Below are positions 1 through 10,100 of a stretch of DNA of 64,000 nucleotides, one piece after another (positions within the stretch are counted from its first letter, which is position 1; every line of letters begins with the position of its first letter). The notes under the pieces are model-generated. The model saw nothing but the letters and a program-made list of their open reading frames with translations. It was not told the origin of the DNA and ran no database searches. The stretch spans positions 5,236,001-5,300,000 of the forward strand of contig NZ_JBAJNS010000001.1 in NCBI RefSeq assembly GCF_037911585.1. The letters run 5' to 3'. The DNA is from Streptomyces sp. GSL17-111. GTDB lineage: Bacteria; Actinomycetota; Actinomycetes; Streptomycetales; Streptomycetaceae. The translations under genes and the position numbers were made by a program.

Positions 1-1118
1 CCGACGCCGGGTACCGGCCCGAGGAGGTCGCGGGCCGCCGGGTCGGGGTGTTCGTCGGCTCGGGCACGAGTACCTACGGCTCGCGCATCGCCGTGCCCGG
101 CCGGGCCACCGCCACGGGCACCAACCAGAACTTCATCGGCGCCCACCTCGCCCACTTCCGCGACCTGCGCGGCCCCAACCTCGTCGTCGACACGGCCTGC
201 TCGTCCTCCCTGACGAGCCTGTGCCTGGCCCACCAGGCGCTGCGGACCGGCGAGTGCGAGATGGCCGTCGTCGGCGGTGCCGACCTCATCCTGGACGAGA
301 CCCCCTACCTGTCGCTGAGCGCCGCCCGGGCGCTGTCCCCCGACGGGACCTGCCGCGTCTTCGACGCCTCGGCGAACGGCTTCGTCCCGGGCGAGGGGGT
401 GGGGGCCGTCCTGGTGAAACCCCTCGACGCCGCCCTGCGCGACGGCGACCGGGTGCTCGCCGTCATCGAGGGCACGGCGATGAACAACGACGGCCGCACG
501 ATGGGCCTGACGACCCCGAACCCGGACGCCCAGCAGGAGGTCATCCGCAGCGCGCTGCACCGGGCCGGGGCGTCGGCGGGAAGCGTCTCCTACGTCGAGG
601 CCCACGGCACCGGCACGATGATCGGAGACCCGATCGAACTGCGTGCCCTGACCGAGGTGTTCCGTGAGGACACCGCAGACCGCGGCTTCTGCGGTGTCGG
701 CAGCGTGAAGTCGAACGTCGGCCACCTGCTCATGGCCGCCGGCATGGCCGGACTGCACAAGGTCATCCTCTCCCTCGTCCACGAGGCACTGCCGCCGACG
801 CTGCACTGCGAGCGTCCCAACCCCCGCTTCAGCTTCGACGCGTCACCGTTCCGCCCGCAGACCGAGCTGGAGCCCTGGCGCCCCCGGGACGGCGTCCGCC
901 GCGCCGGGATCAGCGCCTTCGGCTTCGGCGGGACCAACTGCCACGTCGTCCTGCGCGGTCCGACGGACGCCGAACGGGAAGGCCGCGAGATCCGGCGTGC
1001 TCCGCTTCCGGCCCCGGTCTTCCGACGGGCGCGCCACTGGGTCGAACGACCCCGCACGGCGCCCCCGGCCCCCACCCCCGGACCCCGTCCCCTGCTCGAG
1101 CTGGAGGAATGGATCTAG
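1..1118 (+). CDS. trans-AT type I polyketide synthase, 3' end (C-terminal ketosynthase)
   Basis: This is the end of a PKS protein whose start lies upstream; the frame is open from base 3. What remains is most of one ketosynthase domain, which condenses the growing chain with a malonyl unit. The active-site cysteine is in DTACSSSL, and the two histidines are in EAHGTGT and KSNVGH, so this KS should elongate. After the KS there is only a short proline-rich tail ending LLELEEWI, with no AT, KR or ACP. The rest of the module (DH-ACP) is on the next protein, whose ATG overlaps this stop by 10 bases, so module 1 is split between polypeptides. The acidic and hydrophobic tail could be a docking peptide for the downstream DH; that is inference. 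The ketosynthase call is certain. Confidence 0.93.
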   Translation, partial: DAGYRPEEVAGRRVGVFVGSGTSTYGSRIAVPGRATATGTNQNFIGAHLAHFRDLRGPNLVVDTACSSSLTSLCLAHQALRTGECEMAVVGGADLILDETPYLSLSAARALSPDGTCRVFDASANGFVPGEGVGAVLVKPLDAALRDGDRVLAVIEGTAMNNDGRTMGLTTPNPDAQQEVIRSALHRAGASAGSVSYVEAHGTGTMIGDPIELRALTEVFREDTADRGFCGVGSVKSNVGHLLMAAGMAGLHKVILSLVHEALPPTLHCERPNPRFSFDASPFRPQTELEPWRPRDGVRRAGISAFGFGGTNCHVVLRGPTDAEREGREIRRAPLPAPVFRRARHWVERPRTAPPAPTPGPRPLLELEEWI

Positions 1119-4100
1119 CCATGGCGGAGAACCCACGCGCGGAGCACCCGCTCGCCCCCCTCGCCGGACGGCGCACCGCGACCACCGTGCACGCCGAGGA
1201 CGAGGCGGTCCGCGACCACCTGGTGCACACCGTCCCCGTCCTCCCGGGGGTGTTCCTCCTCGATCTCGTGCTGCGCCTGGTCGGCCGCGCCGGGATCGAC
1301 CCGGCCACCGTGGAGCTGCGGCGGATCGTCTTCCGCGCGCCCGTCCTCGGCACCCCGGACGGCCGCCGGGTCGAGGTCGTCGTCGCCGAGGACGCACCGG
1401 GGCCCGGACTGCCCGTCACCGTCCGCAGCCGACCGGGGGACCGGGACCCGTCCCGTGCCGACTGGGAGGTCAACTGCACGGCGGAACTCCACCCGCTCCC
1501 CGCCCCGGCGGCCGCCCGGCCCCGCGTCGACGTGGCGGGCCTCACCGACACCACCCGGGACACCGTCGACGTCGCGGACCTGTACGGCTTCGTCCGCGAG
1601 CGGCTCGACATCGACCACCGGGGCTTCATGAAGGCCTCCGGGACGGTCCACGTCGCGGCGGGGGAGGCCCTGGCCCGGATGCGTCTGGCCGCCGAGGCCG
1701 AGCCGTACCTGGACCACTTCCACGTCCACCCGGCGGTGCTCGACTTCGCCACCCTCGTCCCGATGCTGCTGTTCCGGGAGACGGAACGGCGCAGCGCGGA
1801 CCACCCGTTCATCCCCATCTACATCGACCGCTTCCACGCCACCCACGGGGTGGGCCCGGAGAACCTCGTGCAGGTGCCCGGCCCGGTCGGCGGCCGGCTG
1901 GACGCGGAACTCTTCGACGCCGACCTGCGCATCTGCTCGCCCGACGGGACCGTCGTCGCCGAGATCCTCGGCTTCCGGGCCAAGCGCGTGCGGTCGGCGG
2001 AGCTGATCACCGGCCGACTCGGCTCCCCCGATGCACCGGACGCCGCGTCCGCACCGACGGCTTCCGCACCGGCCGCCCCCGCGCCCGCCGCCGTGCCCGC
2101 GCCCCCGGCACCGCCCCCGCCCTCCTCCGACGCGCCGGACGCGCCGGACGCACCGGACGCGCCGGACGCGCTGGACGCGCTCGGCGCGCTGGTCGCCGCC
2201 CGGTTGGGACGGCCACACGGGAGCGTCGACCCCGACCTGGGCTTCTACGACCACGGACTGACGTCGGTCGACCTGCTCGGCATCGCCGGTGAGCTGGAGG
2301 AGCGCATCGGCAGCCCGCTCTACCCCACGCTGCTGTTCGAGTACCCCACCGTGCGGGCGCTGGCCGACCACCTGCGCGACCAGGGGCACGAGAGGGCCCT
2401 CACCGCCTCGGCGGAGCACGGCCCACGGGCGGAGACGGACGGACCCCCCGCGCCGGAGCCCGCCCCGACCGCGCCCCACCCGCCGACCGCCCCGGCCGCG
2501 CCACCCCGTGTGCCCGTCGCGCCGCCCGCCGCCACCCACACCTCCGGACCCGACGGCGCCGCGCACCGTCCCTCCGCCGCCCCGGCGGACGAGCCGCTGG
2601 CCATCGTCGGCCTGGCCGGGCGCTACCCGGGAGCGCGGAACCCGGACGAACTGTGGGAGGTCCTGACCGAGGGCCGCGACTGCGTCACCGAGGTCCCCGC
2701 CGAACGTTGGGACCGCCGGCGCCACCACGTTCCGAGCAGCGGTGACCCGGACGGGCCCGGCCCCTGGGGCGCGTTCTGCGAGGGCGTGGCGGAGTTCGAC
2801 GCCGGCTTCTTCCACATCCCCGCCGACCGGGCCCGGCTGATGGACCCGCACGAGCGGCTGTTCCTGGAGACGGCCTGGGCCGCCCTGGAGGACGCCGGTC
2901 ACACGCCGGAGGGCCTGGCCGCCCAGACCGGGGGCGGCGTCGGCGTCTTCGCGGGCCAGATGTGGAACGACTACCAACTCCTCGGCCTGGAGCACCTGCA
3001 CGAGCACGCCGACGCGGGCCCGGCCGGGTCCTGGGCGTCCGACCTGGCCAACCGGGTGTCGTACGCGTTCGACTTCCAGGGCCCGAGCCTGACCGTGGAC
3101 ACCGCCTGCTCGGCCGCCCTCACCGCCCTGCACCTGGCCGGGGAGAGCATCCGGCGCGGCGAGTGCCGGGCCGCCCTGGTCGGCGGCGTCAACCTCTCGC
3201 TCCATCCGTACAAGTACCTGCGGCTCGCCCGGCTGGGGCTGCTCTCGCCCACCGGCCGCTGCCGTCCGTTCGCCCGGGACGCCGACGGCTACGTGCCCGG
3301 TGAGGGCGTCGGGGCCGTGGTCGTGCGTCCGCTGGCCGACGCCCTCGCCTCCGGTGACCCCGTCCACGCCGTCATCCGCGGCTCCGGAATGCGCCACAGC
3401 GGCCGGACCGGCGGCTACTCCGTCCCCAGCCCCGAAGCGCAGGCCCGGGTGGTGGCCGCCGCCCTGGCCGACGCCGGCGTCTCCCCCCGCACGATCGGCT
3501 ACGTCGAGGCCCAGGCGTCGAGCACCACCCTGGGCGACCAGATCGAGATCGAGGCCCTCTCGTCCGTCTACGCCGCGCACACCGAGGACCGCGAGTACTG
3601 CGCGGTCGGCTCGGTGAAGGGCAGCATCGGCCACCTGGAGGCCGCCGCCGGGGTGGCGGGGCTGACGAAGCTGCTGCTGGCCCTGCGGCACCGCACCATT
3701 CCCCCCGGCCCGGACACCGGCGAGGTCAACCCCGCGCTGCGGCTGGACCAAACGCCCTTCTACCTGCCCCGGACCGCCCGGCACTGGCCCGAGCCCGTCG
3801 AGCCGGACACCGGCCGGCCGGCCCCCCGTCGCGCCGCGCTGAGCGCCTTCGGCGCCGGGGGCGCGAACGTGCACCTGATCGTGGAGGAGTACCGCAAGCC
3901 CGTGCGGGACCTCGGGCCGACGGCGCCCCGCCCGCTCGCCGTGCCGGTGTCGGCCCGCACCCCGGAGCGGTTGCGCGTGCTGGCCCAGCGGCTCGCCGCC
4001 CACCTGCGGGACTGCCCCGGGCTGCGCCTGGCCGACGTGGCGCACACCCTGCGGCACGGCCGTCGGCCGATGGAGCACCGCGCCGCACTCGTCACGGCGG

Positions 4101-7100
4101 ACCTCGGTGAACTGGCCTCGGGTCTGGAGGCCCTGGCCACCGGTCAGGAGCCCGCCTGCCCGACACGCCGCGGCCGGGTGGCCCCCGGTGCGGCGGTCGC
4201 CGGGGAGCCGCCCCACGACGTCCACGCGGCCGCGGGCGAGGACGCGCTCGCCGCCGCCTGGGCGGCGGGCACCCTCGCCGCCTGGCCGTCCGACGACTCC
4301 GCCGTCCGGGTCCCGCTGCCCACCTACCCCTTCGCACGGGAACGGCACTGGCTGGACGAGCCGGCGCCACCGGCCCGCTCCGGCTCCCCCCGGCCGTCCG
4401 GGGCCCCGGCGGTGAACGCGGCGCGGACCCTGGTCCTCGCCCCCCGCTGGCACGCCCGCGCGCTGCCGCCGGACGCCCACCGGCCCGACGCGTTCGCCCG
4501 CGCCCTGCTGGTCGTCCTCGACACCGACGACGGCCGGGTGGAGGCCCTGCGCGCCCACGTCCGCCGCGTCGTGCAGGTCCGCCCCGCGATGGCCTACGCC
4601 CGCACCTCCGCCGACGGCTTCGAGATCGATCCGGGGGAGGAGGAGCACTACCGCGCCCTCGCGGCGGCCCTGCGCGAGGAGGGGGAGGAGCCCGACGCGC
4701 TGCTGCACCTGTGGGGGCTGCGCGCGGAGGCGTCCCCGCCGCCGGGCGACGCCGGAGCCGTGCTCTCGATGCTGCTGCTGTGCCGCACCTGGCTCCTGGG
4801 ACGCACCGACACGCTGCCCGTCCTGCACGCCCACACGGCCGACGGCGAGTCGCCCGCGCAGGCGGCGGTGGGGGGCCTCGCCCGCAGCGTGCGGCTCGAA
4901 CAGCCCCGGCTGGCGGTCACCACGGTGCGCTTCGACGCCGGACCGCGGGACGTGTCGACGCTCCTCTCGGAGGCCGTGGCCGCGCGGACGGCCCCGGACG
5001 CCCCCGTCGAGGTCCGGCACACCCGGACCGGCCGGACCGTCCTGGCCTTCGAGCCGCTGGACCCGGCTCCGGCCCTCCCGGCGGAACCGCCCGCCGGCCC
5101 CCGCCCGCAGGTACCGCTCGCCCGGGACGGCGGCACGTATCTCATCACCGGGGGAGCCGGGGGCCTCGGCCGGCACACCGCACGGCTGCTCGCCGAATCG
5201 GCCCGGGTCTCCCTCGCGTTGCTGGGGCGCTCCGCCCCCGACGCCGCCACGGAGGCCGCCGTGGCCGAGCTCGAGGCCCTCGGCGCCCGGGCCCTGTACG
5301 TCAGGGCGGATCTCGCCGACGGCGCGGCCCTCCGGCGGGCCCTGACCGAGGTGACCACACGTCTGGGCCCGCTCACCGGGGTCATCCACAGTGCCGGGAT
5401 CGTGGACGACGCCCTCCTGGTCAACAAGGACCGCGCGGCGGCCGCCCGCGTCCTGGCCCCCAAGGTGCGGGGCACGGCCAACCTGGACGCGGCCACGGCC
5501 GACGCCGACCTGGACTACTTCCTGATGTTCTCCTCCGTCGCCTCGGTCCTGGGGAACCCCGGCGCCACCGACTACAGCGCGGCCAACCGCCACCTGGACG
5601 CCTTCGCCGTGTGGCGGGAGGAACGGCGCCGGGCGGGCGAACGCCGTGGGCGCACCACCGCCGTCAACTGGCCGCTGTGGCGCGACGGCGGCATGTCCGT
5701 CGACGCGGCCGTCCGGGACCGGGTCCTCGCCCGCACCGGATCGAGCCCGCTGGAGACCGCGGACGCCCTGGCCCTGCTCCGCACCGTGCTCGGCCGCGAC
5801 GAGCCCCAGGTCGTGGTGGTCCACGGCGACCGCGCCCGGCTGCTCGGCCACTTCGACGTCATCGGCGCGACCGAAGCGACCGGGGACGCGCGAGCCGCCG
5901 ACCCGGCCGCGACCGAAGTCGGACGGACGGAGGTCCTGAGCCGCACGGAGGAGTACCTGACCGCCGCCGTCGCCCGTCTGCTCGACCACCGTGACCCGGG
6001 AGCCGCGCGGAGCACGCACCGGGCCAGCGGGTTCCTGGAGCTCGGGCTGACGTCGGTGGACGTCGTGGAACTCGTGCGTGGCCTGTCGCGGGAGCTGGGA
6101 CGGGACCTGCCGCCCACGGCGCTCTTCCGGTACCCCGACATCGGGGCCCTCGCCGCACACCTGGTGGACGCGTACGGGCAGGAGGTGCGGACGTGGCTGT
6201 CCGCCGGGCCCACGCCCGAGCCGGAGCCCACCGCCTCCGCCGAGGCCGCCCCAGCCCCCGCCTCCGTCCCCGCTCCCACCTCCGCCGGACCGGGCGCCGA
6301 GGCCCCGCGCCGCGCCGCCCGAGCGGTGCCGACGTCCTCCGGCGGCTCCGGAGCCGAACAGCCCGTGGCGATCATCGGCATGGCGGGACGCTTCCCCGGC
6401 TCCCGGGACGTGGACGGGTTCTGGGCCGACCTCCTCGCCGGCCGCGACCTGGTGAGCGAGGTCCCGGCCGACCGGTGGGACCACCGGCTCCACCACGACC
6501 CCACGGGCACCCGCCCGCACGGCACCGACTGCGGCCACGGCGCGTTCCTGGACGACGTGGCCCGCTTCGACGCCGAGTTCTTCGGGGTGCCCCGCGCCGA
6601 GGCCGAGGGCATGGACCCGCAGACACGGCTGCTGCTGGAGGTCCTGTACGAGACCGCCGAGGACGCCGGGGTCGCCGCCCGGCTCCGGGGCTCGTCCACC
6701 GGATGCTTCGTCGGCCGCTGCTTCAACGACTACGATCTGGAGATGCTCGTCCGGGGCCGCCCGCCGGGCGCCCACGACGTCACCGGCACCTCGGTGGCGA
6801 TGTCGGCCAACCGGGCCTCCTACGTCTTCGACCTCTCCGGACCCAGCAGCGTCGTGGACACCGCCTGCTCCTCCTCGCTGTACGCCCTCCACCTCGCCGT
6901 GAGCGCCGTGCGTCGCGGGGAGTGCGCCATGGCGTTCGCCGCCGGCACCAACCTGATCCTCAGTCCGCAGCACTACCTGCGCAGTTCGGCGCTGGGCGCG
7001 CTCTCGCCCTCGGGGCGCTGCCACGCCTTCGACGCGCGGGCGGACGGCTACGTGCCGGGGGAGGCCGTCACCGCGGTGCTCGTGAAGCCGCTGGAGCAGG

Positions 7101-10100
7101 CACTGGCCGACGGGGACCCGGTGTACGGAGTCGTCCGGGCGGTGGCCGTCAACCACGGAGGCCGGGCCGGGTCGATCACGGCCCCCAACCCGGCCCGCCA
7201 GACCGACCTCCTCCTGCGCGCCTGGTCCGAGGCGGGCATCGACCCCGCCACCCTCACCTACCTGGAAGCACACGGCACGGGGACGGCGCTGGGCGACCCG
7301 GTGGAGGTCGACGGCGCGGTCGCCGCCCTGCGCCGGCACACCGCGCGGACCGGCTTCTGCGCCCTGGGCTCGGCCAAGGGCCATCTGGGGCACACCGAGG
7401 GGGCCGCCGGGCTGGTCGGCGTGGTCAAGACCCTGCTGTCCATGCGGCACGGCACGATCCCGGCGATGCCGTCCTTCGCCACCCCGAACCCGCTGTGCGC
7501 CCTGGACGGCGGCCCGCTCTACATCAACACCGAGCCGGTGCCGTGGGACCGCGTCGGGGACGAGCCGCGTCGGGCCGGCGTCAGCTCGTTCGGGTTCGGC
7601 GGTGCCTACGCGCACGCCGTGCTGGAGGAGCCGCCTCCGCGCGACGTGCCCGCGGTCGTCCCGGGCCCGCTGGTCTTCCCCTTCTCCGCCCACAACGAGG
7701 ACGCGCTGCGCGCACGCCTCGCCGACCACCTGGAGTTCCTGCGGGAACGCCCCCGACTGCGGCTCGACCAGGTCGCCGCCACCCTGCGGACGGGCCGCGA
7801 GGCGCTGCCCTTCCGCGCCGCCGTCGTCGCCGAGACGCGGGCGCGGCTCCTGGCCGGGCTGGAGCACTGCCTCGCCGCCCCGCGGATCGGCGGCCGGGCG
7901 GTGGATCTCGGCGACCCGGCGGCGGCCGAGGCGCGGACCGCCGCCGAGGACTGGGTGCGCGGCGGGTCGGCGGACCTTCCGGCCCCCGGCCCGCAGCCGC
8001 CCCGTGTGCCCCTGCCGGTCTACCCCTTCGCCGGTCGCACCTACTGGTTCGCCCCGGCCCCGGACGCCCCGCCCCCGGCCACCCCGGCCTCGGCCACCAC
8101 ACCCCCGGAGCAGGACGCCCCCGTCCCGGGCGACGCCCTCCCGGCGCACCGCGCCGAGCCGGCGGACGACACCGCGTCGGCCGTCCGCGCCGTCGAACGC
8201 CTCGTCGCCCGGAGCCCGTTCTCCGGGCGCCGCGCGGCTGCCGGCATGGACCGCGTCGACGACCTGCTGCGGCGCTGGTGCCGGCAGCTGCTCGGCGGCG
8301 GCCGGGACACCCCGCCCACCGCCGAGGAGCTCCGGAGCCGTCTCGCCGACGAGGAGCGGTACGGGAGGCTGGCCGACGCCCTCGCCGCCCTGATCGCCCG
8401 GGCACCCGCCGAGCCCGGCGCCCGCACCGGGGGTCCGGCGGCGCAGGCGCGCCTGGTCGAGGAGGCCGACGCCCTGGCCGCCGACCATCCCGAACTGGCG
8501 CCCTGGATCGACCTGATCAAGGTGTGCCTGCCCCGGCTGCCCGAGTTCCTCGCTGGTGAGGCGGACGCGCTGGAGGTCTTCTTCGCCCCGGACCACCCCG
8601 ACCTGCTGCTCCGCATCTACGACGGCAACGCCGTCGCGGACCACCACAACGAGATCGTCGCCCGGCTGGTCGCCGAGCAGGTGCGGTCCCTGCGCGAGCG
8701 CAGGCCCGAGGAGCCGGTGCGCCTGCTGGAGATCGGCGGCGGGACCGGGGGCACCACCCGGCGGCTGCTGGAGGCCCTGGCCGACCACGGGGACGGCGTG
8801 CACTACGTGTTCTCCGACGTCTCGCCCGCCTTCCTGCCCGCCGCCCGCAAGCGCTTCGCCGACACCCCCGTCTCCTTCGAGTGCCGCGTGCTCGACCTGG
8901 ACCGCGACCCCGAGGAGCAGGGCTTCGAGGCGTCGGGCGTGGACGTGGTGATCGCCGCCAACTCCGTGCACGCCACCCGCAGCATGGCGGGCAGCCTGGG
9001 ACGCGTCCGCCGCCTCCTCGCTCCGGGCGGCATCGTGGTCCTGGAGGAACTCGTCCGCAACCGCGACTGCATGACCGCGATGATCGGACCGCTGCCCGGC
9101 TACTGGTCCAGCGTGGACCCCGGCGTCCGGCTGCCCGACTCCCCGTTCCTCGACGTGGCCGGCTGGCGTCGGGCCCTGCGGGAACAGGGCTTCGAGCGCA
9201 CCTGGGCGCTGGGCGCGCCCGACCTGGCCGAGGACGAGTTCGACAACGCCGTCCTCGTCAGCCGGGTCCCCGCCGCGCCGGCCGCCCGTCCGGAGCCGGT
9301 CCTCGCGGCCCCCGTGCCCGAGGTGGCCCCTGACCCCGTGCCCGAGGTGGTCCCGGCCCCCGCGCCCGCCCCGGCCGCCCCCGCCGAGCCGGTGACGGCC
9401 GGCCCCGAGGAGGTCACCGAGCGGCTGCGGACCGTCTTCGCACGGTTCTTCGGCCTCGCCGAGGAGGCCGTGACCCCCGACGCCCCCTTCGACAGCTACG
9501 GCATGGACTCCCTCAGCGCCATCCAGCTCATCCGGAGCCTGGAGCCGGAGTTCGGGAAGCTGCCGAAGGTGCTGCTGTTCGAACACCCCACCCTCGCCTC
9601 GCTGGCCCGCTACCTCGTGGAGCACGCTCCCGCGCCCAGCCGCACCGGGCCGCCCGAGGAGCGCCCCGCCGCCACGGCCGAGCCGTCCGGTCCCACCGCC
9701 GAGCCGTCCGGTCCCACCGCCGAGCCGTCCGACCTGAGCGGTCGGGAGGTGTCCGTTCCGGCCCCGACGTCGGCCGCACCGGACGGCACCCGGGCCCCCG
9801 CCCGGCCGCAGCCGGCCCCGGCCCGCGCGGGCGGCGGGGCCGAGGACGACCCCGTGGCCATCGTCGGACTGGCGGGCCGCTTCGCCCGCTCGCCCGACGT
9901 CCGGACCTGGTGGCGGCACCTGCGGGACGGCGTTCACCTGGTGGAGGAGATCCCGGCCGAACGTTTCGACTGGCGTGAGGTGTTCGGTGACCCGCACCGT
10001 TCGCCCGGCACGGTCAACAGCCGCTGGGGCTCCTTCATCGAGGGCGTCGACCGCTTCGACGCGGACTTCTTCGGCATGACGCCGATGGAGGCCGAACTCA

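Noticed and set aside
4100..4380. A hidden AT domain after the first KS0
   Set aside because: No GHSxG motif is present there; the stretch is the ordinary post-KS linker ending LPTYPF.
9677..9730. CRISPR-like repeats
   Set aside because: The 21-bp units are directly abutting without spacers and code a linker.
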